Counted from the stretch's first letter, positions 1 through 6,878 are shown. The stretch: 19,122 bases of DNA from UBA932 sp031548545 (GCA_031548545.1 JAVBQY010000012.1:1-19122); one strand, 5' to 3'. Made by a program: numbers and translations. Notes: generated by a model not told the origin, from the sequence alone.

Positions 1-402
1 CCCTGCCTGCGGTGTTACCCGCAGGGTCAGCGTAGCGGCAGAAGCCAAGGCACGGGCCTGCCCGTCTATAAAGAAGCCTGTACTATTACCGTCCACCATA
101 CGCGCTTTGGCCAAAGGCCAGCTCGCCTGCCCGGCGGTCACCGTCGCCCCGGCAACAGGCAGTCGCTTCAACTCCCCACTGGCAGGATCCTTATAATCTA
201 TCAGTACCCAGACGGAATCCGACCAGGGCGTCACCCGCCCACCGGCCGGCCCCCAGGCGATATCGAAACTCAATGTATTATCCCCATAAGCGGTCAGCTT
301 GCCCACCGTCACCGGCTGCGCGGAAAGCGGCGCCACCAGCGGCCCGGACAAGAGTAGCAACATAACAAATAAACAACTAAGCAATAAGCAGATTTTCTTC
401 AT
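1..402 (-). CDS. Secreted protein, N-terminal part (runs off left edge)
   Basis: The reading frame is open for 134 codons from an ATG at 402-400 to the window edge, so only the N-terminus is visible. It starts with a basic MKK, then a long Leu-rich hydrophobic stretch and an Ala-Gln (around residues 28-29, LSAQ) that fits signal peptidase I cleavage. The mature part begins PVTVGKLTAYGDNTLSFDIAW, followed by a segment with SDSVWVLIDYKD and later GFFIDGQA. This Trp/Asp-rich beta-type N-terminus resembles that of large Bacteroidota surface proteins which often end in FISUMP or formylglycine-type domains; that is recognition from memory, not a search. The protein at the right window edge is a FISUMP protein in the same orientation, so a family relationship is possible. 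The start lies 11 bases after an octamer repeat tract. No Shine-Dalgarno sequence is seen. Confidence 0.75.
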   Translation of the reverse strand, partial: MKKICLLLSCLFVMLLLLSGPLVAPLSAQPVTVGKLTAYGDNTLSFDIAWGPAGGRVTPWSDSVWVLIDYKDPASGELKRLPVAGATVTAGQASWPLAKARMVDGNSTGFFIDGQARALASAATLTLRVTPQAG

Positions 403-410
403 ATTCAAAA

Positions 411-485
411 AAGTGACTAAGTGATTAAGGAACTAAGTGACTAAGAAGGCAAGGAACTAAGGGACGGAGAGACTAAGTGATTAAG
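411..485 (-). repeat. Nine-unit tandem octamer repeat, consensus CTTAGTCA, before a start codon
   Basis: Read on the minus strand, 485 down to 414 divides without remainder into nine octamers: CTTAATCA, CTTAGTCT, CTCCGTCC, CTTAGTTC, CTTGCCTT, CTTAGTCA, CTTAGTTC, CTTAATCA, CTTAGTCA, followed by a partial CTT. The register is never broken although individual units have diverged. The tract ends 11 bases before the ATG of the secreted protein at 402. A second tract of the same repeat in the same sense orientation lies directly before radA (14152-14191). Function is unknown. Confidence 0.85.
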
Positions 486-504
486 AGAAAGACAAAAAGC
501 ATTT

Positions 505-623
505 TTGCAGTTAAGGACCGGCCTACGGGAACTGGCGTGAAGAAAACCGAAGTAGAGATAACATACCTTCTATCCCTTTGCAGCCAGGACCGTCCTACGT
601 CAGCCGGCGTGAAGAAAATCGGG
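505..623. repeat. Imperfect direct repeat pair (about 45 bp, 72-73 bp apart)
   Basis: The two copies lie at about 505-550 and 578-623. They share TTGCAG, AGGACCG, CCTACG and GGCGTGAAGAAAA, with a divergent block of six bases between CCTACG and GGCGTG and a one-base indel near the start. The second copy leads directly into the hairpin-rich repeat that follows. No coding role is apparent. Confidence 0.6.
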
Positions 624-860
624 AATGAGGCAAAAAGAACAAGGAATGTTTGAGCGCAGCGAGTTTTCCTTGTTCTTGCCGTAATGACCGATTTTTAGCC
701 GGGCTGGCGTCAGACTTGATTTTTTTGTTACTTTTTTGATCAAGCAAAAAAGTAAGTATAATAAAATAAGGAGCCGCCGCCCCGCGGCACACCGCGATGG
801 CATCGCGGCACATAACAACAGTAACAAGAAGTGTTTGAGCGCGTGCAGCTCCTTAAGCAA
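624..860. repeat. Hairpin-rich intergenic repeat of Bacteroidota type
   Basis: Three inverted repeats lie in series. At 635-646/666-677 there is a perfect 12-bp stem (AAGAACAAGGAA with its complement), flanked by GGCA/TGCC. At 728-738/745-755 there is a perfect 11-bp stem (TTACTTTTTTG, loop ATCAAG). At 792-798/802-808 there is a perfect 7-bp stem (CCGCGAT, loop GGC). A 20-base direct repeat containing TGTTTGAGCGC occurs at 638-657 and 823-842 with 18 of 20 matches. Two overlapping minus-strand reading frames (72 and 86 residues) cover the block in different frames and end in the low-complexity peptides typical of translated repeats, so I do not treat them as genes. From memory, similar blocks recur between genes in Bacteroidota; this was not searched. 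Confidence 0.55.
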
Positions 861-865
861 CAGAC

Positions 866-901
866 AATAAAAACCCCTGCCGCAAAATAATTTTGCAGCA
901 A
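866..901 (-). terminator. Intrinsic terminator-like hairpin, minus strand
   Basis: A 12-bp stem is formed by 877-888 and 890-901 (minus strand TTGCTGCAAAAT with ATTTTGCGGCAG, including G-U pairs). It is followed on the minus strand by GGGG and a run of five T at 873-869. It would end any transcript that arrives from the 947-1246 region. No such run follows on the plus strand. Confidence 0.5.
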
Positions 902-946
902 TAGCATTTACTCTTTAAATGGGTGAGTATTTAAATAATATTTATA

Positions 947-1025
947 GTGTGGGCTATTTTAGGTTTAATTTTATCTTAAGAGGCTGTAGGAGGCCTATCG
1001 AAATTCAAAAAAACCAGGCCCACAC
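947..1025. other. Long nested imperfect hairpin
   Basis: The outer arms GTGTGGGC (947-954) and GCCCACAC (1018-1025) are perfectly complementary. Inside them GGTTT (962-966) can pair with AAACC (1011-1015), AATTT (967-971) with AAATT (1001-1005), and AGGC (981-984) with GCCT (992-995), leaving an eight-base apical loop. The series of arms in correct order suggests one long stem-loop in RNA or single-stranded DNA. It could be a structured RNA element or the remnant of a small palindromic mobile element. The phrase GAGGCTGT within it recalls insertion-sequence ends, but there is no transposase nearby. Confidence 0.4.
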
Positions 1026-1075
1026 CATTTTTGACAATTTGTTGTTGAAGGAGAAAATCCAAATCTAAACGAAAT

Positions 1076-1210
1076 GAAAAAAAGGCATGAGCGCTGGCTT
1101 TATACACCCATTCCGATAAAGAAACTTCCTACATTTCTTAAGTGAGTTAACAAAGCCAACGCCAATGTGCCCGAAAGCACTTTGAAGGGGAAGTAAAGAA
1201 CGTGTTATTA
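1076..1210 (-). ncRNA. Candidate small structured RNA, about 135 nt
   Basis: A consensus-like promoter (1216-1246) points into this stretch, which has no plausible reading frame. Near its 3' end, minus-strand GGCGTTGGCTTT (1163-1152) pairs without a break with AAAGCCAGCGCT (1101-1090), 12 pairs including two G-U. Outside this, GGCA (1171-1168) pairs with TGCC (1087-1084), and the last C is followed at once by seven T (1083-1077), as in an intrinsic terminator. Inside is a second stem, AAGAAA/TTTCTT (1139-1134 and 1124-1119), with a nine-base loop. Upstream, GTGC/GCAC (1180-1177 and 1170-1167) can form a small hairpin that competes for the GGCA arm. I do not recognise the family. It does not match the conserved cores of SRP RNA, tmRNA or RNase P RNA. 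A 6S-like role is conceivable, but the RNA is short for that. Confidence 0.5.
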
Positions 1211-1215
1211 TAAAG

Positions 1216-1246
1216 CAAAATTACAGACTATTCTTCTATCCGGCAA
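1216..1246 (-). promoter_or_regulatory. Bacteroidota-type promoter for the candidate sRNA
   Basis: On the minus strand TTG (1246-1244) is followed by a 20-base spacer and TAATTTTG (1223-1216), matching the Bacteroidota primary-sigma pattern TTG-N19/20-TAnnTTTG. Transcription would start near 1210 and run away from the GH3 gene, whose stop lies 80 bases upstream. No coding sequence follows for about 800 bases. Confidence 0.55.
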
Positions 1247-1326
1247 CATCTCCGGTGTTAAAAAGTATGCTTGCCCCGGCCGCCGGATGGACTCCCATAG
1301 TATCCCGGAAGCAGTAAACAGCCCTA

Positions 1327-2844
1327 TCAACCGTTTATCAGGCGCAATAGCTCCTCTACATACTCCCTTGTGTTGCTGAGGCGGGGAACTTTATTCTGCC
1401 CGCCGAGCTTTCCGCGGGTTTCCATCCACCGGTAGAAAGTGCCGCCAGGGACGCTATGCAGTTGCAGGCGGCGCAGGGTGGTGTTCTTGGAGCGCTTGGC
1501 CTCATAATCGGAATTTTCGTTGCAGAGGGCGGCGTCCAGTAGTTCCGCAAAGGCCTCCGTATCTGCCGGAGGATAGCTGAACTCTATGATCCACTCATGG
1601 GCGCCCTTGGCCGTACTATCCATAAATACCGGCGCCACCGTGTAGTCGTTTACCTTGGCGCCGCTTTGTTCACAAGCCTTGCGCAGGGCGTTTTCGGCAT
1701 TATCGATGATGAGCTCTTCACCGAAAACATTGATGTAGTGTTTGGTGCGGCCTGTGATTTTAATCTTGTGGGGTTGGATGGAGGTGAACATGACCGTGTC
1801 GCCGATGAGGTAGCGCCATAGTCCGCCCGAGGTGGTGATCACCATGGCGTAATTCACCCCTTTGCGTACATTGCTCATGGTTTCGGGTGTGTAGCGGCCG
1901 GCGCGCGCTTCTTCCAGTTGGTTCAGCGGAATAAATTCATAGAAAACGTCATTGCCGGGAAGCAGGAGCAGGGAGGGGTCCGCCGGATCATCCTGAAAGG
2001 CGAAGAAGCCTTCCGAGGCATTGTAGATGTCCATATAATGCATATCTTCCGAGGGGATTAACTCCCGGAACTGTTCACGGTAGGGAGTGAAACTGATGCC
2101 GCCGTGCATGAAGAGTTCCATCTCGGGCCAGAGCTCCAACAGGTTTTTCTTTCCGGTGACCTCAAGGATCTTTTTCATCAGTACCAGGTTCCAGGAGGGA
2201 ACGCCGGCGAAAGAACTTACTTTCTGTTTAGAGGCCTCTTCGGCAATTCGCAGCAGTTTGGTTTCAAAGTCGGCGGTCAGGGCGGTCTCCCGCCGCGGCG
2301 TGCGCTTGAATTCGGAGTACCAGGGGGCATTTTGTATAAGGATGGCCGAGAGGTCGCCGTAACGTATGCTAAGGCTTTGTTCGTCTATCTGGTGACTGCC
2401 GCCCAGGGTTAATGATTTGCCGGATAGCAATTGAGATTTCGGATAAAGGTGCAGGTAGGTGGCAATAACATCTTTCGGGCCCTGGTAGTGGCAATGTTGT
2501 AAAACCTCCCGGCTTACCGGAATGAACTTACTTTTTCCGGCGGTGGTGCCGCTTGATTTGGCGAACCAGCGTACAGGCGTATTCCACAAAATATGGTCTT
2601 CGCCCTGCCGCATTTTGTCGATGTAAGGCACAAGGTCGTCATACTCATGCAGGGGTACCCGTTGTTGGTAGTCTTCGGTATTGAAGATGGTGTCGAATTG
2701 GTACTTGCGGCCGAACAATGTATCTTCTCCGGCCTTTATAAGTTGCTTGAAGACTTGCCGTTGCGCCGCCCAGGGCCGGCAACGGTGGCTGTCGAGTTCC
2801 CTTAGCCGGTTTTCTGTAAACAGTCGTATAAACCGGGTGATCAT
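1327..2844 (-). CDS. GH3 family protein (acyl-adenylate-forming enzyme)
   Basis: The 505-residue protein belongs to the GH3 branch of the adenylate-forming superfamily, which in plants conjugates acyl acids to amino acids. The bacterial substrate is unknown. The first nucleotide-binding motif is SSGTTAGKSKF (97-107). The second is YNASEGFF (274-281), and GGLWRYLIGD (340-349) matches the conserved Y-x-x-GD segment. GRTKHYINVFGEE (365-377) corresponds to the hinge before the mobile C-terminal domain. Length and motif order are as expected for a complete enzyme, and there is no signal peptide, so it should be cytoplasmic. It starts 12 bases after the glmS stop, which suggests co-transcription. 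There is no Shine-Dalgarno sequence. The family call is secure; the reaction is not. Confidence 0.9.
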   Translation of the reverse strand: MITRFIRLFTENRLRELDSHRCRPWAAQRQVFKQLIKAGEDTLFGRKYQFDTIFNTEDYQQRVPLHEYDDLVPYIDKMRQGEDHILWNTPVRWFAKSSGTTAGKSKFIPVSREVLQHCHYQGPKDVIATYLHLYPKSQLLSGKSLTLGGSHQIDEQSLSIRYGDLSAILIQNAPWYSEFKRTPRRETALTADFETKLLRIAEEASKQKVSSFAGVPSWNLVLMKKILEVTGKKNLLELWPEMELFMHGGISFTPYREQFRELIPSEDMHYMDIYNASEGFFAFQDDPADPSLLLLPGNDVFYEFIPLNQLEEARAGRYTPETMSNVRKGVNYAMVITTSGGLWRYLIGDTVMFTSIQPHKIKITGRTKHYINVFGEELIIDNAENALRKACEQSGAKVNDYTVAPVFMDSTAKGAHEWIIEFSYPPADTEAFAELLDAALCNENSDYEAKRSKNTTLRRLQLHSVPGGTFYRWMETRGKLGGQNKVPRLSNTREYVEELLRLING

Positions 2845-2856
2845 GGTACTTAAGTT

Positions 2857-4701
2857 TTATTCTACGGTTACGGATTTTGCCAGGTTACGGGGCTGGTCCA
2901 CGTCATTTCCTTTGGTAACGGCAATGTGGTAGGCCAGCAATTGCAGGGGTACGGAGGCTATCAGCGGTACAAGGCACTCTTCGGTTTCGGGAATTTCTAT
3001 GCAATAATCGGCCAGCTGCTTTACGGTCTCATCTCCTTTGGTGACAATGGCGATTATCCGTCCTTTACGCGCTTTGATCTCCTGAATGTTGCTTACGATC
3101 TTGTCATAGGTGCCTTTGTTGGTTGCAATAACTACTACGGGCATTTCTTTGTCAATGAGGGCTATGGGTCCGTGTTTCATCTCGGCCGCAGGGTAGCCTT
3201 CTGCATGGATATAGGAAATTTCTTTGAGTTTCAGGGCGCCTTCCAGCGCTGCCGGATAGTTATAACCCCGGCCCATGTAGATGAAGTTATGGGCGTAGGT
3301 GAATATACGGGCCAGGTCCTTGATCTGGTTGTTGAGTTGCAGGGTCTCTTCGATCTTGGCGGGGATCTGGTCCAGGGCCTTGACCATCCGCAGGTAGTCC
3401 TCGGGGCTGATGGTGCCTTTTTCCCGTCCGATGTTCAGGGCGATCATGGCCAGTACGGTGAGCTGTGCGGTAAAGGCTTTGGTGGAAGCCACCCCGATTT
3501 CAGGCCCCACATGGGTATAAGAGCCGGAATGGGTCATGCGGGGAATGGATGAGCCCACTACATTGCAGACGCCATAGATAAAAGCGCCTTGTTTTTTAGC
3601 CAGTTCTACGGCGGCCAGGGTGTCGGCGGTTTCGCCGGACTGGGATATGGCAATGACCACATCGTCCTTATAGATGACCGGCTTACGATAGCGGAACTCC
3701 GAAGAGTATTCCACCTCTACGGGGATACGGCAGAATTCTTCTATCAGGTACATGGCTACCTGCCCTGCATGCCACGAGGTGCCGCAGGCGCAGATGATGA
3801 TGCGGCGCGCATTGAGGAATTTGTCTTTGTTATCGATAATACCGGACAGGCAGACATTATCCGCTTCGGTATTGATTCGGCCGGACATGCAACGGCGCAG
3901 GACCTGGGGCTGCTCGAAGATTTCCTTGAGCATGAAGTGCGGGTAGTTGCCTTTTTCCAGCTGGCTCAGGCTGAGGGTTAGCTGTTGTATATCAGGCGTT
4001 TTTTCTGCATTGTTGATGGAAATAATCCGCAGGCCCTCGTGCCGGTTTATCACCACGATGTCTTCATCGTCAATGTAGATGACCCTGTCGGTATATTCTA
4101 CGATGGGGGTGGCGTCCGAGGCCAGGAAGTATTCGCCCTCGCCTATACCGACCACCAAGGGGCTGCTTTTGCGGGCGGCGATAATCTGGTCGGGGTTGCC
4201 TTTTTCAATGACCGCAATGGCGTAAGCGCCGGTGAGCTGGCTGAGGGTGATCTGCACGGCCTTCACCAGGTCTACCTGGTGGGTTTCCTTGATGTATTCA
4301 ATAAGCTGGACAATGACCTCGGTATCCGTGTCACTCGAAAAGTTGTAGCCGTGGTTTTTTAATTCGGCCTTGAGTACGGCATAGTTTTCGATGATGCCGT
4401 TATGGATAATGGCCAGTGTTTCCGATTGCGAATAGTGCGGATGGGCGTTGGTATCATTGGGCTCTCCGTGGGTGGCCCAGCGGGTGTGGGCAATACCGAT
4501 CGTGCCGCGGATATCTTTGTCTTTGGCGTAATTTTCAAGGTCGGCTACCTTTCCTTTGGCCTTGTATACATGTAAATTGCTTTCCGGGTCAAGCAGGGCG
4601 ACGCCGGCGCTGTCATAGCCTCTGTATTCTAAGCGGTGAAGGCCTTTAATCAATACCGGATACGCATTTTTGGAGCCTATATAGCCTACAATTCCACACA
4701 T
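2857..4701 (-). CDS. glmS: Glutamine-fructose-6-phosphate aminotransferase (isomerizing)
   Basis: GlmS makes glucosamine-6-phosphate from fructose-6-phosphate and glutamine, the first committed step to UDP-GlcNAc, peptidoglycan and lipid A. The 614 residues are full length. The N-terminal glutaminase domain starts MCGIVGYIG, with Cys2 exposed as nucleophile after Met removal, and carries HTRWATHG (72-79), NGIIENY (101-107) and DTDTEV (124-129). Two sugar isomerase domains follow, with ACGTSWHA (305-312), SQSGETADT (353-361), EGALKLKEISY (487-497) and EMKHGPIALI (507-516). The C-terminus, LAKSVTVE, is the standard one and closes the active site. A promoter-like site lies just upstream and GH3 follows 12 bases downstream. 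I see no glmS ribozyme; the leader is under 40 bases. Confidence 0.98.
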   Translation of the reverse strand: MCGIVGYIGSKNAYPVLIKGLHRLEYRGYDSAGVALLDPESNLHVYKAKGKVADLENYAKDKDIRGTIGIAHTRWATHGEPNDTNAHPHYSQSETLAIIHNGIIENYAVLKAELKNHGYNFSSDTDTEVIVQLIEYIKETHQVDLVKAVQITLSQLTGAYAIAVIEKGNPDQIIAARKSSPLVVGIGEGEYFLASDATPIVEYTDRVIYIDDEDIVVINRHEGLRIISINNAEKTPDIQQLTLSLSQLEKGNYPHFMLKEIFEQPQVLRRCMSGRINTEADNVCLSGIIDNKDKFLNARRIIICACGTSWHAGQVAMYLIEEFCRIPVEVEYSSEFRYRKPVIYKDDVVIAISQSGETADTLAAVELAKKQGAFIYGVCNVVGSSIPRMTHSGSYTHVGPEIGVASTKAFTAQLTVLAMIALNIGREKGTISPEDYLRMVKALDQIPAKIEETLQLNNQIKDLARIFTYAHNFIYMGRGYNYPAALEGALKLKEISYIHAEGYPAAEMKHGPIALIDKEMPVVVIATNKGTYDKIVSNIQEIKARKGRIIAIVTKGDETVKQLADYCIEIPETEECLVPLIASVPLQLLAYHIAVTKGNDVDQPRNLAKSVTVE

Positions 4702-4729
4702 AATTTTAATGGTATAAGTGATTAGAGGA

Positions 4730-4762
4730 CAAATTTACATAAAAAAACGGTAAGCGGCTAAA
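4730..4762 (-). promoter_or_regulatory. Promoter-like site for glmS-GH3
   Basis: On the minus strand TAAATTTG (4737-4730) fits the TAnnTTTG box. A weak upstream element, TTTAG (4762-4758), lies 20 bases before it. Transcription would begin near 4724 and leave a leader of roughly 25 bases before the glmS ATG. The leader includes TAATCACTTA, which resembles one and a half units of the octamer repeat seen elsewhere in the window. Confidence 0.5.
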
Positions 4763-4782
4763 TTTGTCGGATTTTTTATCAC

Positions 4783-5607
4783 TTATAAGCGGTATATATT
4801 GCTGTAAAGATGATGGCTTTTTATGGGAAGGCTAATGCTGCGTCCTCCATTGAGTTCTTTCAATGTGTAGATTATTTCCTGTTTATTTTTAGTTGTAAAC
4901 AGGTCGTATACAAGTACATAATTTATCTGTTGCCCGGCGGCGACCGTGCCGGGGTCATTACAGGCATGGTACAGCGGAAGGATTTCTTCTGCGCCGGCCG
5001 CCGCGGTTCTATGGCGGAGGTGCATGCCGTGGTAGCCGACCGTATAGTCCACTTTTGAATTGTTTTGGGCAGATAACAGGAAGTAGATGTGGGTGGCCGT
5101 GACGCCGATACTATGGAGTTGAAGCTCAAATTTTCCGTTTTTTTCGCCTACGGAAAGGATGCTGCGTTTGGAGGACAGCAGGTTGTTACAATAGCGCTCC
5201 GTGTCTTCCGCCCTCAGGGTGGTAGCGGGCAGTGTGTCGCCGGCCGTTGCCACGGCTGTTTCGCTACCCATGGACATATTGATGCCGGCCGGCGAGATGG
5301 TATCACTGTAATATAACCACAGCGGGTGAAATATATTACCGGAGAGCACGACCATGCCGCCTATGCCCTCCGCCGGTACCGTGTAGTGTTCGCTAAAGCG
5401 CAGCCCGAAGCTGTTGGCGGTAAGTTGTTCGAGCTGGATGTCTTCTGATTCGCAGTCGAATTTGATCTCACTGACATTGCGGTCGAAGATCAGGTACACG
5501 TAGTTTTTGTAATTTAGCAAGACGGTTTTTTGCTCCCGGATACCTTGTGCGGTTGACCAGGAGCAGGCCATAACCGACAATAATAATGTCCATACGATTT
5601 TTTTCAT
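4783..5607 (-). CDS. DUF4138/TraN-like exported protein, solitary
   Basis: The 274-residue protein has a signal peptide (MKKIVWTLLLSVMACSWSTA, then Gln21). The N-terminal half has KTVLLNYKNYVYLIFDRNVSEI, split here as KTVLLNYKNYVYLIF (28-41) and DRNVSEI. The C-terminal half has GVTATHIYFLLSAQNNSKVDY (168-188, described here by its ends), EEILPLYHA (207-215) and LKELNGGRSISLPI (249-262). This order resembles DUF4138, the family of the conjugative-transposon protein TraN, in which the second half is the most conserved part. TraN normally sits in a transfer gene cluster; here the flanks are pheS and glmS and no other tra gene is visible. An in-frame ATG at 5682 would add 25 residues before the signal peptide, so I chose 5607. 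The gene has its own promoter-like site and is separated from pheS by a terminator. The family call rests on recognition, not a search. Confidence 0.65.
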   Translation of the reverse strand: MKKIVWTLLLSVMACSWSTAQGIREQKTVLLNYKNYVYLIFDRNVSEIKFDCESEDIQLEQLTANSFGLRFSEHYTVPAEGIGGMVVLSGNIFHPLWLYYSDTISPAGINMSMGSETAVATAGDTLPATTLRAEDTERYCNNLLSSKRSILSVGEKNGKFELQLHSIGVTATHIYFLLSAQNNSKVDYTVGYHGMHLRHRTAAAGAEEILPLYHACNDPGTVAAGQQINYVLVYDLFTTKNKQEIIYTLKELNGGRSISLPIKSHHLYSNIYRL

Positions 5608-5760
5608 AATTTTATTTTTTAAACAGCCCTGCCACAGGCGCCGGTAATAGCGGAAGTACATGCCGGTACCGGTACAAAGCAAGCAGGCTTTGAAGACTAT
5701 TTTTAATTATGCCGGAACGTGGAATTTTGTTAAAAGTGGGATGGCGGTAAAATTCCGCAA

Positions 5761-5791
5761 CAAAGGTAGCTAAAAAAATATAAAAACAAAA
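5761..5791 (-). promoter_or_regulatory. Promoter-like site for the DUF4138 gene
   Basis: On the minus strand TACCTTTG (5768-5761) fits TAnnTTTG, and TTTTG (5791-5787) lies 18 bases before it. The upstream element overlaps the foot of the pheS terminator, so termination and re-initiation share DNA. The leader to the ATG at 5607 would be about 150 bases. Confidence 0.5.
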
Positions 5792-5818
5792 GAGCGCCTG
5801 ATTTTTTCAGACGCTCTT
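5773..5818 (-). terminator. pheS: Intrinsic terminator after pheS
   Basis: The arms 5790-5801 and 5807-5818 (AAGAGCGCCTGA and TCAGACGCTCTT) form a 12-position stem with one mismatch and a T-rich loop. On the minus strand the stem is followed by TTGTTTTTATATTTTTTT. It begins 19 bases after the pheS stop. On the plus strand there is no T run, so it serves the minus strand only. Confidence 0.85.
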
Positions 5819-5837
5819 GAATGATTGACAACCCTTG

Positions 5838-6860
5838 TTACAGTGCTGTTTTAAATTGACTGAGGAAGCGTACATCGTTCTCGAAATAATGCCGCAAATC
5901 TTTAACCTGCCACTTGAGCATGGCTATACGTTCAATGCCCATGCCAAAGGCAAAGCCGCTATACTTTTTACTGTCGATCCCCGAGGCTTCGAGCACGTTG
6001 GGGTCTACCATGCCGCAGCCCATGATTTCCAGCCAGCCGGTGTGTTTGCACACATTACAGCCTTTGCCTTTACAGATGTTACAGCTGACATCCACTTCGG
6101 CGCTGGGTTCGGTGAAAGGAAAGTAGGAGGGGCGCAGGCGGATCTGCACGTCTTCGCCGAACATTTCTTTGGCAAAATACAATACCGATTGCTTGAGGTC
6201 TGCGAAGGATACGTTTTCGTCGATATACAAACCTTCTACCTGATGGAAGATACAGTGGGCCCGGGCGGAAATGGCTTCGTTACGGAAAACCCGGCCGGGG
6301 CAGATAATGCGGATGGGCGGTTTGCGTGTTTCCATGGCGCGCACCTGTACGGAACTGGTATGCGTACGCAGCAGAATGGGGTTGTTGCCCGTGGTGACAA
6401 AAAATGTATCCTGCATATCGCGCGCCGGATGTTCCGGCGGAAAGTTCAATGCGCCGAATACATGGTAGTCATCCTCCACTTCGGGGCCTTCGGCTACGGT
6501 ATAGCCCAGGTGTTTGAAAATATCGACAATCTCGTTGCGTACAATGGACAAGGGATGGCGTGCGCCGGAGGGAGCAGGCGTCCCCGGCATGCCGGTGTCC
6601 TGCGCCGTGGCGGGGCCGGCTTGTGTTTCAAGCGCTTCGCGTAGTTGGTTGATCCGTTCCGTAGCCTTAGTCTTCAGTACATTGAGCCGTTGGCCCAATT
6701 CCTTTTTTTCTTCAGCCGCCACCTGCTTGAAATCATCGAACAAGGCGGTAACGAGGCCTTTTTTTCCAAGCAGTTGCACCCGCAGGTTTTCCAACTCTTC
6801 CTTGTTTTTGGCGGCCAGCTTGTCAATATCCGTCAGCAGTTGATTTATTTTGTTCTGCAT
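5838..6860 (-). CDS. pheS: Phenylalanine-tRNA ligase alpha subunit
   Basis: PheS is the catalytic subunit of the heterotetrameric enzyme that charges tRNA-Phe. The 340 residues match the family. An N-terminal coiled coil (about 1-80) binds tRNA, and a Pro/Ala-rich linker leads to the class II synthetase core. Visible signatures are GYTVAEGPEVE (119-129), HQVEG (206-210), motif 2 around RPSYFPFTEPSAEVDV (243-258) and motif 3 GFAFGMGIERIAML (302-315). Four cysteines in a C-x2-C-x4-C-x2-C pattern (260, 263, 268, 271) precede GWLEIMGCGMV, as is common in this family. The gene follows the PPIase gene after 18 bases and is closed by a strong terminator. pheT is not adjacent and must lie elsewhere. 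Confidence 0.97.
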   Translation of the reverse strand: MQNKINQLLTDIDKLAAKNKEELENLRVQLLGKKGLVTALFDDFKQVAAEEKKELGQRLNVLKTKATERINQLREALETQAGPATAQDTGMPGTPAPSGARHPLSIVRNEIVDIFKHLGYTVAEGPEVEDDYHVFGALNFPPEHPARDMQDTFFVTTGNNPILLRTHTSSVQVRAMETRKPPIRIICPGRVFRNEAISARAHCIFHQVEGLYIDENVSFADLKQSVLYFAKEMFGEDVQIRLRPSYFPFTEPSAEVDVSCNICKGKGCNVCKHTGWLEIMGCGMVDPNVLEASGIDSKKYSGFAFGMGIERIAMLKWQVKDLRHYFENDVRFLSQFKTAL

Positions 6861-6878
6861 AGTCGTATTTACCCTGCC

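Noticed and set aside
411..485. CRISPR array
   Set aside because: The unit is 8 bases with no spacers, and no cas gene is present.
595..860. Two overlapping minus-strand reading frames (72 and 86 residues)
   Set aside because: They read the same repeat in two frames, are compositionally odd and cover perfect hairpins. Treated as translated repeat, not genes.
1074..1145. A 23-codon plus-strand reading frame starting MKKRHERW
   Set aside because: It is very short, lies antisense to the candidate sRNA stems and has no supporting family or promoter.
961..1200. Insertion-sequence remnant
   Set aside because: The phrase GAGGCTGT recalls insertion-sequence ends, but I find no matching second end, no target duplication and no transposase fragment I can support.
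2926..3552. 208-residue reading frame opposite glmS
   Set aside because: Antisense to a strongly conserved gene, Gly-rich shadow peptide with no recognisable domain.
4702..4782. glmS ribozyme or riboswitch in the glmS leader
   Set aside because: The leader is far too short, and the ribozyme core is not visible.
5608..5682. Upstream ATG that would lengthen the DUF4138-like protein by 25 residues
   Set aside because: It would place a basic, non-signal segment before an obvious signal peptide beginning at MKK.
5835..6644. 269-residue reading frame opposite pheS
   Set aside because: Antisense shadow of a conserved gene; it reads through the pheS motifs in reverse and has no family features.
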